DNA of 64,000 bases from Nitratireductor sp. GISD-1A_MAKvit (GTDB lineage Bacteria > Pseudomonadota > Alphaproteobacteria > Rhizobiales > Rhizobiaceae). Both the position numbers and the translations under genes were made by a program. Shown here one piece after another: positions 54,563 through 63,872 of the stretch. The notes under the pieces were generated by a model. It saw only the letters and a program-made list of their open reading frames with translations. It was not told the DNA's origin and ran no database searches. The stretch lies in the NCBI RefSeq assembly GCF_040819555.1, contig NZ_CP161920.1:447501-511500 (forward strand). Direction: 5' to 3'. Position 1 is the stretch's first letter; every line of letters starts with the position of its first letter.

Positions 54563-55663
54563 ATGACTTTCAAGCCGACAAGACGAACAGTGCTTACCGG
54601 GATGGGGATTGCCGGTGTAGCCGGCCTGTGTGCCCCCGGACTGATCCGCCCCGCCCGTGCGGCGAGCGGCGAACTCAACATCTGGGCCTATGACGGATTC
54701 ATTACCGGCGCCTTCCGCAAGCGGTTTGAGGACGAGACCGGCATCCGCCTGAACATCCGCACCGTCACCGATCAGGGTGAGCAGTTCAACCTGATGGCTG
54801 CGGAGGATGGCAAGTTCAGCGCCGATATCGTGACCTGCGCCGGGCATCGTTTCTACCAGTTCATCGATGCAGGCTTCCTTGCGCCCATCGACCGCGCAAA
54901 GCTCGGCAACTGGAGCAGGATCGAGGATGAATATGCGAGCGCATCATGGGTCTCGCGTTCGGGCGAGCAGTGGGGTGTGCCGCTCGTGGTGGTCTCCACC
55001 GGTCTTCTCTACAACACCGAGGAGATCGAAGCGCCGGAAAGCTGGGATGTGATGTTCAACGAGGCCAATGCCGGGCGCACGGCCTATCAGATCCAAGATT
55101 TCTTCCAGATCGCCATGAATTATCTGGGCTATGACGGTTCGGCCGCTTCCTACATGAACACGCCGGAAGTGGCGCAGCGCGCGGTCGACGCGACACGGGA
55201 TTTCCTCATCGAGCACAAGCACATGGTGCGGCGATACTATGAAGCGGCGACCGAGATCCAGCAGATGATGGTGACGGGCGACGTGGCGCTGGCGCAGGCG
55301 GGTTCTGGCCCCTCCTCGCAGCTGATCATTGACGGTTTCCCGGCAGCCTACACGATCCCCAGGGAAGGCGGTCTGGCCTATGCCTATGGCTTCAACATCA
55401 CCAAGGATGCGGCCAATATGGACAACGCCTACACCTTCCTGAACGCACTGTTGGCGGATGCGGAAAATGGTGCGGAGATCGTGCGATCCACGGGCCTCTC
55501 CTCCACCATCAAGGGCACCGAAGCGCTGTTGACGGATCAGGAGAAAGAGGCGCTGGCGCTGAGCGCAGAGGAACGCAGCCGCCTTTCCTGGGTGGATGTG
55601 GAAACGGCGCCCTTCATCTTCGATCTGATCGACAAGGCGGCAGAAGAAATCCGCGCCGCCTGA
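54563..55663 (+). CDS. Polyamine-type ABC transporter substrate-binding protein (PotD-like)
   Basis: This 366-residue periplasmic binding protein has a twin-arginine-type signal 'TRRTVLTGMGIAGVAGL' (residues 6-22) and mature start near 'ARAASGELNIWAYDGF'. The fold and segments such as 'LNIWAYDGFITGAF' match the spermidine/putrescine PotD cluster. It leads the permease and ATPase genes. A strong hairpin lies between it and the next gene. Specificity is not provable from sequence; neighbouring PLP and cyclodeaminase enzymes point to an amino-acid-like or polyamine-like substrate. Confidence 0.87.
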   Translation: MTFKPTRRTVLTGMGIAGVAGLCAPGLIRPARAASGELNIWAYDGFITGAFRKRFEDETGIRLNIRTVTDQGEQFNLMAAEDGKFSADIVTCAGHRFYQFIDAGFLAPIDRAKLGNWSRIEDEYASASWVSRSGEQWGVPLVVVSTGLLYNTEEIEAPESWDVMFNEANAGRTAYQIQDFFQIAMNYLGYDGSAASYMNTPEVAQRAVDATRDFLIEHKHMVRRYYEAATEIQQMMVTGDVALAQAGSGPSSQLIIDGFPAAYTIPREGGLAYAYGFNITKDAANMDNAYTFLNALLADAENGAEIVRSTGLSSTIKGTEALLTDQEKEALALSAEERSRLSWVDVETAPFIFDLIDKAAEEIRAA

Positions 55664-55679
55664 TCAGCGCCAAAGAACA

Positions 55680-55704
55680 GCCGGCTGCCTTTCTGGCGGC
55701 CGGC
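55680..55704 (+). promoter_or_regulatory. Intercistronic hairpin after the binding-protein gene
   Basis: Stem GCCGGCTGCC/GGCGGCCGGC (55680-55689 with 55695-55704, one G-T pair), loop TTTCT, no T-run. Such hairpins between a binding protein and its permeases usually stabilise the upstream message and lower downstream expression. Confidence 0.65.
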
Positions 55705-55727
55705 ATCGAAGACGAAAACGAGTATTC

Positions 55728-56654
55728 ATGACCCGCCTGCTCATTCATCTGCGACGGTTCTCCGTCTATCGCGGCCTGACCGATCTCTACGCCCGCTCAC
55801 CACTGGCGCGGCTGTTGATCGTCAGCATCGTGCCGCTTCTGTGGATCCTCGGCACGACGGTTGCGCCGCTGGCGCAGATGGTGCTTGTGAGCTTTTATGA
55901 AAGCTTTCCTGTGCGCGACGGTGAGACCGCACGCTGGACGCTGGCAAATTATGCGAGTTTCTTCGAGCGCCCGCTATACCTCACGGCGTTCGTGCGCTCC
56001 TTCGTCTTTGCCACCGTCGTGACGTTTCTGACGTTGCTCGTTGTCTTTCCCATCGCCTATTACATCGCCAAGGTGGCACCGAGTGGCCGCCGCACAAGGC
56101 TTTTGCTGCTGGTCATCGCTCCCTTCTGGGTGAGCGAAATCATTCGCAGCTTTGCCTGGATCGTGATGCTCGCCAATCGCGGCGCGGTGAATTCGTTTCT
56201 CTCCTTCATCGGCATCCCCGGCACGCCGGTGGAACTGCTCTACAACAATGTTTCGCTGACCATCGGCGTCATCTATCTCACTTCGCTGTACATGCTCCTG
56301 CCGCTCTATGCGGCGCTGGAAAAGATCGATGACAACGTTCTGGAGGCGGCGGCCAATCTCGGCGCGCCCGGGTGGCGGCGCTTCCTGCGCATCGTTCTGC
56401 CTCTGTCGCGCGACGGCGTGGTGGCCGGCTGCTCGCTCGTGTTTTTGTTGGTGATAGGGCTCTACGCCATGCCGCAGCTCCTGGGCGGACCGGGCAACAC
56501 GCTTTTTGCAACAACGATCGGCCAGATTTTCGCCAAGGCCGGGGCCTCCTGGCCACAGGGTAGCGCCTTCAGCATCATCCTGACAGGAACGGCACTCGCC
56601 TATGTCGGATTGTTCGTGGCGATCTTCCAGCGGCGCGGCCGGGGGAGGGCATGA
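55728..56654 (+). CDS. ABC transporter permease (PotB type)
   Basis: This 308-residue inner-membrane permease has about six helices. The EAA loop lies near residue 205-225 ('LEAAANLGAPGWRRFLRIVLP' in part), contacting the ATPase. It is the first permease in the SBP-permease-permease-ATPase order typical of polyamine-type systems. The next gene begins in its stop codon (ATGA overlap). Confidence 0.92.
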   Translation: MTRLLIHLRRFSVYRGLTDLYARSPLARLLIVSIVPLLWILGTTVAPLAQMVLVSFYESFPVRDGETARWTLANYASFFERPLYLTAFVRSFVFATVVTFLTLLVVFPIAYYIAKVAPSGRRTRLLLLVIAPFWVSEIIRSFAWIVMLANRGAVNSFLSFIGIPGTPVELLYNNVSLTIGVIYLTSLYMLLPLYAALEKIDDNVLEAAANLGAPGWRRFLRIVLPLSRDGVVAGCSLVFLLVIGLYAMPQLLGGPGNTLFATTIGQIFAKAGASWPQGSAFSIILTGTALAYVGLFVAIFQRRGRGRA

Positions 56655-57472
56655 GCATGAAACTGCGCAATCTCGCCCTGCCCGGCCTCTTCTGGCTGTT
56701 TGTCGCCTATCTCTTTCTGCCGCTTCTCGTCATGGGGGCGATGGGCTTTCGCGATTCCAACTTCGTCGCCTTTCCGATCCATAGCTGGACCACCAAATGG
56801 TATGCCGAGGTGCTGGTCGACCGGGATGCCATGGAAGCGCTTTGGCTTTCGGCCAGGGTGGCCGTCTTCTCCACGGTGATATCGGTCGCAGTGGGCCTGC
56901 CGGTTGCCTTTGCAGTTGCCCGGACGTCCGGAATAGCGCGCGGTCTGCTGATAGCGCTCATTCTGTTGCCGGCATTCCTGCCGGTTGTGGTGTCCGCGAT
57001 TTCGCTGCGCATTTTTATCGGCCGGATCGGCCTCGAAACGGGAACGGCGGCGATAGCGTTCGGCCATGCGGTTGGTTCCGTGCCCTTCGTCGTGATCATG
57101 GTCCTGACCCGTCTCAACACGATGGGCCGCAACATGGCCGATGCGGCGCGCAATCTGGGGGCCGACGATCTCATCATTCTCGTGCGCATCGTGCTGCCCT
57201 ACCTGTCGCCGGCGCTGCTTGGCGCCTTCATGTTCTGCCTGCTGCTTTCGTTCGAGGATTTCGTGCGCTCGTTCTTCCTCGGCGGGTTCGAGCAGACCTT
57301 CCCGGTTCTCTTGTTTGCCCGGCTGCGCTTCGGTTTCGATCCCGGCCTTGCCGCCATCTCGACAATCGTCCTCATCGCCACGACCGGCTTCGGGCTCTAT
57401 GCCGAACGCTTTGTCCGAAAACGCAGCCTGCGCAGCGAAACCTCCCTGACTTCCGGTGCCAAGAATGACTGA
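56651..57472 (+). CDS. ABC transporter permease (PotC type)
   Basis: This 273-residue second permease has six helices and an EAA loop 'DAARNLGADDLIILVRIVLP' near residue 160-180. It overlaps the previous permease by 4 bp and the ATPase by 8 bp. It is of the PotC/PotI class. An alternative start two codons later (ATG at 56657) is possible. Confidence 0.92.
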   Translation: MSMKLRNLALPGLFWLFVAYLFLPLLVMGAMGFRDSNFVAFPIHSWTTKWYAEVLVDRDAMEALWLSARVAVFSTVISVAVGLPVAFAVARTSGIARGLLIALILLPAFLPVVVSAISLRIFIGRIGLETGTAAIAFGHAVGSVPFVVIMVLTRLNTMGRNMADAARNLGADDLIILVRIVLPYLSPALLGAFMFCLLLSFEDFVRSFFLGGFEQTFPVLLFARLRFGFDPGLAAISTIVLIATTGFGLYAERFVRKRSLRSETSLTSGAKND

Positions 57473-58553
57473 TCCCGCAACCGCCATCGAACTGAAGAAC
57501 ATCTGCAAGGCCTATGGGGCGCTGCGGGTCATCGACGATGTTTCGCTCACGATTGAGCGGGGCGTGTTCATCACCCTGCTGGGGCCGTCCGGCTGCGGGA
57601 AGTCCACGCTGCTGCGCTCCATTGTCGGCCTCGCAGAACCGGACAGCGGCACCATTCTGGTTGACGGAAAGGACATCACCAGTGCAGCGGCGCACAACCG
57701 TCCGGTGAAGATGGTGTTTCAGGATTACGCGCTCTTTCCGCACATGACCGTGGCGCAGAACATCGGGTTCGGTTGCGAAATGCAGGGCATGGAGAAGAGC
57801 GCCATTGCGCGCCGCGCTACCGAGCTTCTGGAGCTGATCCGTCTGCCCGGCATCGCCAATCGCTATCCCGATGCGCTTTCTGGCGGACAGAGACAGCGTG
57901 TTGCGCTGGCCCGTGCGCTCGCGCCCGATCCGGCGGCACTGCTGCTTGATGAGCCGCTCGGCGCGCTCGATCTGAAACTGCGGCAGGACATGCAGCGTGA
58001 ACTCAAGGCCATCCAGCGGCGCACGGGCAAGACATTCGTTTTCGTCACCCATGACCAGCAGGAAGCCATGTCCATGTCGGATCTGGTGGCTGTGATGAAC
58101 AAGGGCAAAATCGAACAGCTCGACAGTCCCGAAAACATCTACGCCAACCCCGCGACTCTCTTCATCGCCGACTTTGTTGGCGCGACCAACCTCTTCAAGG
58201 CGAAGGTCGAGGCGATGGAAGGCGAGGACCTCGTGCTGGCGGTGGGCGATGCACGCTGGTGCGTTCCCATGGCGCGCGTGACATCGCAAGGCAAGCCGGC
58301 AGTGGGCGGCGCCGTGTCGGTGGTGATCCGCCCGGAGGCTTTCGACATCGGAGCAGGCCAACGAATGGACGATATCACCCTCTCAGGCCGTGTGATCGAC
58401 CAGACTTATCTGGGCGACAGGGTGCATCTGAATGTCGAGACGGCGGATGGGGCATCACTGCTTGTCGATGCCCGGCCACCGGTGCCTGCCCGATCGAGCG
58501 CAGACATCACGCTGCGCTGTCGGCCCGACAATCTCGCAATCATCGCCGAATGA
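57465..58553 (+). CDS. ABC transporter ATP-binding protein (PotA type)
   Basis: This 362-residue ATPase has Walker A 'GPSGCGKST' near residue 40, signature 'LSGGQRQRVALARALA', Walker B 'LLLDEPLGALD' and a C-terminal TOBE domain (~280-360) typical of PotA/MalK. I chose the ATG at 57465 over a GTG three codons earlier; it overlaps the permease by 8 bp. It completes the importer. Confidence 0.93.
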   Translation: MTDPATAIELKNICKAYGALRVIDDVSLTIERGVFITLLGPSGCGKSTLLRSIVGLAEPDSGTILVDGKDITSAAAHNRPVKMVFQDYALFPHMTVAQNIGFGCEMQGMEKSAIARRATELLELIRLPGIANRYPDALSGGQRQRVALARALAPDPAALLLDEPLGALDLKLRQDMQRELKAIQRRTGKTFVFVTHDQQEAMSMSDLVAVMNKGKIEQLDSPENIYANPATLFIADFVGATNLFKAKVEAMEGEDLVLAVGDARWCVPMARVTSQGKPAVGGAVSVVIRPEAFDIGAGQRMDDITLSGRVIDQTYLGDRVHLNVETADGASLLVDARPPVPARSSADITLRCRPDNLAIIAE

Positions 58554-58595
58554 ACGGCGCAAGAAACAAACTGAGTGTGAACTGGAGATGTTCTG

Positions 58596-59570
58596 ATGGA
58601 AATGATCGATGCCAAGCGCGTGCACGAACTGCTGGATTACGAAGGCCTGTTCGCTGCGCTTGAAGCTGCGCACAGGGGCGGCATGCCCAAACAGTCCGAC
58701 CGACTGATCTATCAGGAGCCGAACCCGCAGGGCCAGCCGGACATCTTCATCATCCTGCCGGCCTGGGAGCCGCAGGAAGGCATTCTGGCAAAGCTGGTGA
58801 CCTCCTTCCCCAACAACAAGGCCCGGCACAATCTGCCGACCGTGAACTCGATCTATGTCTTCATCAATGCCGACACCGGTGTTGCCGAGGCGGTGATCGA
58901 CGGCGAGGCGGTGATCTTCCGCAAGACCTCATCGGATTCGGCCTTTGGCTCGAAGCTTCTTTCGCGTGAGGATGCAGAAAATTTCCTGATGATCGGCGCT
59001 GGCGGGCTGGCACCCTTTCTCGTCAAGGCTCATCTCGCGGCCCGACCGAACCTCAAGCGTGTCACGCTCTGGAACCGCACCACGGCCAACGCCGAAGCAC
59101 TTGCAAAGACGCTCGCTGCAGAAGGGATCGAAGCGGAGGTCGCTTCCGACCTCGACGCGGCGGTGAGTGAGGCCGACATCATCTCAAGCGCCACCATGGC
59201 CAACGAGCCGCATCTGAAGGGCAAGCTCCTGAAGCCCGGCGCACATGTGGATCTTGTCGGCTCCTTCACACCGGAGATGCGTGAAGCCGACGACGATGTT
59301 CTCAAACGCGCTTCGATCTTTGTGGACCACCGCCAGACCACAACGCGCTCCGGCGAGTTTCTCGGCCCGTTCGAGCGCGGCATCATCACGCCAGACGATG
59401 TGCGCGGCGATCTCTTCGAGTTGTGCCAGAGCAAGGTGAAGGGCCGCCAGTCGGCGGACGAAATCACTATGATGAAAAACGGCGGCGGCAGCCATATCGA
59501 CTATTACGTCGCCAAATATCTCATGGATCGGCATCACGGCCGGCCGTTCTCGACACGCTGTTCGAGCTGA
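58596..59570 (+). CDS. Ornithine cyclodeaminase/mu-crystallin family protein
   Basis: This 324-residue protein has an N-terminal substrate domain and a central Rossmann domain with 'MIGAGGLAPFLVKAH' near residue 132, binding NAD(H). A segment 'FRKTSSDSAFGSKLLS' sits in place of the usual RTAA motif. Family members include ornithine cyclodeaminase, alanine dehydrogenase and opine/ketimine reductases. It is 42 bp after the ATPase gene and probably catabolises or reduces the imported amine or amino acid. The substrate is not fixed by sequence. Confidence 0.9.
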   Translation: MEMIDAKRVHELLDYEGLFAALEAAHRGGMPKQSDRLIYQEPNPQGQPDIFIILPAWEPQEGILAKLVTSFPNNKARHNLPTVNSIYVFINADTGVAEAVIDGEAVIFRKTSSDSAFGSKLLSREDAENFLMIGAGGLAPFLVKAHLAARPNLKRVTLWNRTTANAEALAKTLAAEGIEAEVASDLDAAVSEADIISSATMANEPHLKGKLLKPGAHVDLVGSFTPEMREADDDVLKRASIFVDHRQTTTRSGEFLGPFERGIITPDDVRGDLFELCQSKVKGRQSADEITMMKNGGGSHIDYYVAKYLMDRHHGRPFSTRCSS

Positions 59571-59576
59571 TCCCGT

Positions 59577-59600
59577 GGCGGCGGCCAATGCGCCGCCGCC
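59577..59600 (+). terminator. Possible weak terminator hairpin
   Basis: A 9-bp stem GGCGGCGGC/GCCGCCGCC (59577-59585 with 59592-59600), loop CAATGC, followed by GCATTCTG without a T-run. It lies just after the cyclodeaminase-family gene and may act as a terminator or mRNA stabiliser. Confidence 0.4.
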
Positions 59601-59643
59601 GCATTCTGACTGATGATCGTGAGGTGAAGACAGGGGGAGTGTC

Positions 59644-60564
59644 ATGGAACTGCCGCGACGTTTGATCCCTTCCGTTTCCGGCCTGATTGCCTTTGAGGCG
59701 ACGGCCAGACATCTGAGCTTTTCGCAGGCCGCCAAGGATCTCTCGCTCTCGCAGGGCGCCGTTTCAAAACGGGTGCGGCAGCTGGAACAGATGCTTGGTG
59801 TGGCACTTCTCGCCCGCAACAATCATCAGGTTCACCTGACAGAAATGGGGCGGCGTTATCTTCCCCAGGTCCGCACTCTTCTGGGGCAACTGGAGAGTTC
59901 TACACGTGCGCTGATGCAGGGGGCGGATGGCAAGGCCGTCATCACCATCGCGGCACCGGTCGGTCTTGCTGCCTGCTGGCTTGTGTCGCGCCTTGGCGCT
60001 TTCCAGAACCGCAATCCCGGCCTCAACATCAATCTCGTTACATCGAAGCCGCTACTGGAAGCCGATGACGAAGCAGTGGACTGCGCCATCGTGCAGGGCA
60101 TGCCGCAATGGGGGGGCGGCGCATGCACGCCCCTTTTCGAGGAGGAGCTGCTGCCGGTGGCGAGCCCGCATTTCATGCGCACGAGGCGGCCCAACTCTCC
60201 CGAGGTTCTGCACGAGTGTACGCTCCTTCACCTGATGGACCAGCCAGACCTGTGGGTTGAGTGGTTTCAACAGGCCGGATGTGCCCGGCCGGGTATGCCC
60301 CGGGGGCCGCAGTTCGACCAGTTCCCACTTCTGATCATGGCTGCAATGCATGGCCAGGGCGCGGCGATCGTTCCCCGTTTCATGATCGAGCGGGAGCTTG
60401 AGGCGGGGGATCTGGTGGTGCTTTTCGATGTGCCGCTGCGCAGCCGCAGGGCCTATCACTTCGTGACGCCGGCACGGTCGGCGAGCGACCGGAATGTACT
60501 CGCCCTGCGCAACTGGATCATGGACTGTGTGGCAAGCGACGCAGGCTGCAGCGAAGCAGCCTGA
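59644..60564 (+). CDS. LysR family regulator (GcvA-like)
   Basis: This 306-residue regulator has a wHTH at ~18-65 ('FEATARHLSFSQAAKDLSLS', 'AVSKRVRQLEQMLGVALL') and an effector domain after ~90. It lies 74 bp after the cyclodeaminase gene on the same strand. It may regulate the transporter/enzyme cluster before it or the sugar transporter after it; position does not decide. The start has GGGGGAG close upstream. Confidence 0.92.
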   Translation: MELPRRLIPSVSGLIAFEATARHLSFSQAAKDLSLSQGAVSKRVRQLEQMLGVALLARNNHQVHLTEMGRRYLPQVRTLLGQLESSTRALMQGADGKAVITIAAPVGLAACWLVSRLGAFQNRNPGLNINLVTSKPLLEADDEAVDCAIVQGMPQWGGGACTPLFEEELLPVASPHFMRTRRPNSPEVLHECTLLHLMDQPDLWVEWFQQAGCARPGMPRGPQFDQFPLLIMAAMHGQGAAIVPRFMIERELEAGDLVVLFDVPLRSRRAYHFVTPARSASDRNVLALRNWIMDCVASDAGCSEAA

Positions 60565-60586
60565 GAGCGCCCGCCGTTCTTGTCTG

Positions 60587-60626
60587 CCTGCCTTGCCTGC
60601 CCACCTTGCCTGCCCACCTTGCCTGA
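60587..60626. repeat. 13-bp tandem repeat
   Basis: CCTTGCCTGCCCA occurs twice in tandem (60591-60603 and 60604-60616) with a partial third copy, CCTTGCCTGAACG (60617-60629), after a leading CTGCCTG. It lies in the intergenic DNA between LysR and the sugar-binding protein. Confidence 0.7.
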
Positions 60627-60770
60627 ACGGCACTGCCCTATTCCAAAAAGCGATTTGAGTGCTCCTTCTGGCAAGGGCAGACTTTCTTCGGGAAGCGCGG
60701 CAATCCGGATACCTGTCCAGCGAAGATGGGGGCGGATGATCAGCCGGGCGACAATCTGAGGAGAACACGC

Positions 60771-62033
60771 ATGCCCGGTAAACTGAGGAAAGTTCTTTAT
60801 GCCAGTGCCCTTGCCGTCACAGCCATTGCGGCCAGTGGGACAGGCGCGTCCGCAAAAGAAGACATCAGCTTTCTTGTGGTCGATTACGATGCGCCCGGAA
60901 TGGGCGACTGGTGGCAGCTTCTGGTTTCCACCTACGAAGAAAAGACCGGCAACAAGGTTGTTCCGCGCAACACGCCGGCAAGCGAGTATTACGAGCAATT
61001 GCTCATCCAGGCCGCCAGCGGCACCGGCGCAGACATTCTGACCGTCAATCCAAACAACATCGGAGAGCTTCTGGCCGCCGGCCAGCTCATGCCACTGACA
61101 GAGTTTCTCGAAAGTTCCGGGGTGAAGGACCAGATCGTCGAAGGCGGTTTCGATGCGCTGACGGTGGATGGCGAAATCTACGCCCTGCCGATCACCGGTC
61201 GCACGCTCGAACTGATTTACAACGCCTGCTATCTGAAGGAAGCCGGGTTCGAGCATCCGCCCAAGACCCCGCAGGAATTCCTCGATTACGCGAAGAAGCT
61301 GACGGTTAAGGACGATTCGGGGCGCGTCACGCGGTATGGCGCGAACATGGTCAATGCCAACGAAGATCCCACCTATGAGATGCTTCTCATGTGGAGCATC
61401 GCCAATGGCGGTTCGTTTGCCGATGCGGAAGGCAATTTTACGCTTGATTCCGAGCCTGTGATTGCCGGCCTGAAGCAGATGAAGGCGCTGTATGACGCTG
61501 GCGTTGTTCCCAAGGGAATGACGGAGACAGACCAGCGCTCGCTGTTTGCCACCGGCGGGACCGCCATGACCATTGACGGGCAATGGCAGTTTCCCTTCAT
61601 CGAGAAGAACAACCCGGACAATTTCGACTGCTACAAATCGGCGCTTCACCCCTGGGACGGGCCGGGCACCGGTGGTGTGAACATGGCGCTGGCGGTCAAT
61701 GCAGCAACTGCAAATCCGGACGCCGCCAAAGCCTTCATCGAGACAGCCGCGAGTGCGGAAATGCAGTCCACCTTCTCCGATCACAGCCCATACATCCCCT
61801 ATGGGGTGAACGCGCTGACCGACGCGCAGAAGGAAGCGCGCCCCTATCTGGAACCCTGGATCAAGAGCAGCGGAAATGCGCACCCGGTGGCCATTCCCGG
61901 CCACGCCGACCAGTTCAACGAGATATGGCCGATTGTCGTCGATGCGGTTCTCCTGACCCTCAGGGATGGAAAGCCCGCCGAGGAGAGCCTGGCGGAAGCG
62001 CAGGCGAAGCTTGAAGACTGCTGCGCCCGATAG
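60771..62033 (+). CDS. Sugar ABC transporter substrate-binding protein (family 1)
   Basis: This 420-residue periplasmic binding protein has a Sec signal (residues ~1-28, 'ASGTGASAKED') and the family-1 sugar-binding layout, with 'NTPASEYYEQLLIQAASGTG' and 'TGRTLELIYNACYLKEAGF' segments. It precedes two MalF/MalG-type permeases and an ATPase. GGAG lies 8-10 bases before the ATG. The sugar is not known. Confidence 0.9.
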   Translation: MPGKLRKVLYASALAVTAIAASGTGASAKEDISFLVVDYDAPGMGDWWQLLVSTYEEKTGNKVVPRNTPASEYYEQLLIQAASGTGADILTVNPNNIGELLAAGQLMPLTEFLESSGVKDQIVEGGFDALTVDGEIYALPITGRTLELIYNACYLKEAGFEHPPKTPQEFLDYAKKLTVKDDSGRVTRYGANMVNANEDPTYEMLLMWSIANGGSFADAEGNFTLDSEPVIAGLKQMKALYDAGVVPKGMTETDQRSLFATGGTAMTIDGQWQFPFIEKNNPDNFDCYKSALHPWDGPGTGGVNMALAVNAATANPDAAKAFIETAASAEMQSTFSDHSPYIPYGVNALTDAQKEARPYLEPWIKSSGNAHPVAIPGHADQFNEIWPIVVDAVLLTLRDGKPAEESLAEAQAKLEDCCAR

Positions 62034-62051
62034 GCGCGGCAGATCGTGAGA

Positions 62052-63008
62052 ATGCAGTCTTCGGATAACAAGAGAAAGGGCGGGCGACTGGTCGGCAAGG
62101 GCAGCGCTCTCGCCACTTTCCTGACAGAGGGAGGGGGCTTCCTTCTGATTATGCTCCTGCCCGCCCTGCTGGTCCTGGGGTTCGTGATCGGCCTGCCGAT
62201 GCTGAAAGCGCTTGTGCTCAGCTTCGACACGATCAATTTCCGCAGGCCCGCAGCGGCGGGCACTTTTGGTTTTCACAATTACGAGAAGCTTCTGTTCGAT
62301 GCGCAGGTCTGGAATTCTGTCTGGAGATCGGCGCTTTATATGGGTGGCACGGTGGTGGGGTCGATCGTGCTGGCACTCTCGGCCGCATTGCTGACGCGGC
62401 GTATCGTGCGGTTCCGGGCGCTGGCGCGTCTCACCTTTCTCATCCCGTGGACGGTTCCAGCCGTGGTTACCGCGCTGGTCTGGGGGGTGATGTATGAAGG
62501 CAATTTCGGTGTCATCAACCGGCTTCTGGAGCCTCTGCCCTTCATCGGGCGGGTCGACTGGCTGATTGACCGTCAGACCGCATTGCCGGCATTGATACTG
62601 GCGCAGGTCTGGAACGAGTTTCCGGTCGCCTACATCTTCTTTCTGGCAGGGCTGCACTCCATTCCGGACGAACTCTACGAGGCCGCGCAGATCGACCGGG
62701 CAAGTGCCTTCAATCAATTCCGCTACATCACGCTTCCGCAACTCAGAACGATTACGGCGGTTATCGTCATTCTGCTTATGATCATGGGGTTCAAGTCGTT
62801 TCCCATCATTTTCATTCTGACCGGTGGCGGGCCGGCAGGAGCAACCGAGACCATGACCGTGCTCACCTACAACACTGCCTTCCGCAAGCTCGATTTCTCC
62901 TATGCGGCCACGCTCGGCATTCTTGCGGTGCTGATTTCGCTGGCCATGGTGCTTGCCTATCTGCGCGTGATGAAAAGGGCTGAAAACGGCTCTGGCGGAG
63001 CTGTCTGA
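62052..63008 (+). CDS. Sugar ABC transporter permease (MalF/UgpA type)
   Basis: This 318-residue permease has six helices and an EAA loop 'YEAAQIDRASAFNQFRYITL' near residue 220-240. It begins 18 bp after the binding-protein stop. A GTG two codons earlier (62046) is the alternative start. It is the first permease of the sugar importer. Confidence 0.9.
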   Translation: MQSSDNKRKGGRLVGKGSALATFLTEGGGFLLIMLLPALLVLGFVIGLPMLKALVLSFDTINFRRPAAAGTFGFHNYEKLLFDAQVWNSVWRSALYMGGTVVGSIVLALSAALLTRRIVRFRALARLTFLIPWTVPAVVTALVWGVMYEGNFGVINRLLEPLPFIGRVDWLIDRQTALPALILAQVWNEFPVAYIFFLAGLHSIPDELYEAAQIDRASAFNQFRYITLPQLRTITAVIVILLMIMGFKSFPIIFILTGGGPAGATETMTVLTYNTAFRKLDFSYAATLGILAVLISLAMVLAYLRVMKRAENGSGGAV

Positions 63009-63010
63009 CG

Positions 63011-63847
63011 ATGGCAAGGGCGACTGGAAAATCCATCGGAACCGAGGTTCTGCGTGCAGCAGCGCTGGTGCTGTTGGGCATGGTGGTGCTGTTTCCCGTC
63101 TACTGGATGGCGGTTATCGCGCTGACACCGACCGGGTTCAGCCGCAGCCTTTCAGGTCTTTTCCCCGAGCAGATCACGCTGGAGAACTTCGTGCTTCTCT
63201 TTTCGGAGCGTCCGATGCTGCGCTGGATAGGCAACAGCATCTTTGTCGCCTCTGCATCGTCGTTTCTTTCGCTTGCCTTCGGGGCTTCCTGTGGCTACGC
63301 GCTGAGCCGCATCCGGTTTCGCGGGTCGGGCCTGATCCTGATTCTGGTTCTCGCCACACAGATGATGCCGGCGACCAGCATCGTGGTGCCGCTCTACATT
63401 CTGTTCCGCGATTTCGGTCTTCTCGACACGATGCAGGGAATGGTGCTCGGTCACATATCGCTCGTTGCTCCCCTGGCCATCTGGATGAGCAAGGGTTTTT
63501 TTGACAGCATCCCTGCCGATCTTGAAGGGGCAGCGCGGATCGACGGCTGTTCTCGCCTTTCCGCCTATTGGCATGTGACCCTGCCTCTGGCGTTGCCCGG
63601 ACTTGCCGCCATCTTCATCTATGGTTTCGTGACAAGCTGGCACGATTTCCTGTTTGCCAAGACGCTTATCAACTCGCAGTCGCTCTGGACGGCGGCCACG
63701 GGAATCTCGTCCTTCAGGGGCGAGTATTTCACCCTGCACGAATTGCAGATGGCCGCAGCCCTCGTCTTCGCGTTTCCGGTCATCATCGTCTTTCTGGTCA
63801 TGCAAAGACGCATCGTTTCCGGCGCGCTGGCTGGCAGCGTGCGCTGA
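63011..63847 (+). CDS. Sugar ABC transporter permease (MalG/UgpE type)
   Basis: This 278-residue second permease has six helices and an EAA loop '[20 protein letters not shown]' around residue 175-195. It starts 2 bp after the first permease. It belongs with the binding protein and the ATPase that follows. Confidence 0.92.
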   Translation: MARATGKSIGTEVLRAAALVLLGMVVLFPVYWMAVIALTPTGFSRSLSGLFPEQITLENFVLLFSERPMLRWIGNSIFVASASSFLSLAFGASCGYALSRIRFRGSGLILILVLATQMMPATSIVVPLYILFRDFGLLDTMQGMVLGHISLVAPLAIWMSKGFFDSIPADLEGAARIDGCSRLSAYWHVTLPLALPGLAAIFIYGFVTSWHDFLFAKTLINSQSLWTAATGISSFRGEYFTLHELQMAAALVFAFPVIIVFLVMQRRIVSGALAGSVR

Positions 63848-63872
63848 GCGAAAACACCCCTCGGAGGAAGCA

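Noticed and set aside
60456..63017. An 853-codon open frame on the minus strand
   Set aside because: It lies antisense to the sugar transporter genes, whose protein families are clear. Long antisense frames are expected at this GC content, and its product is rich in Arg/His/Gln without family features.
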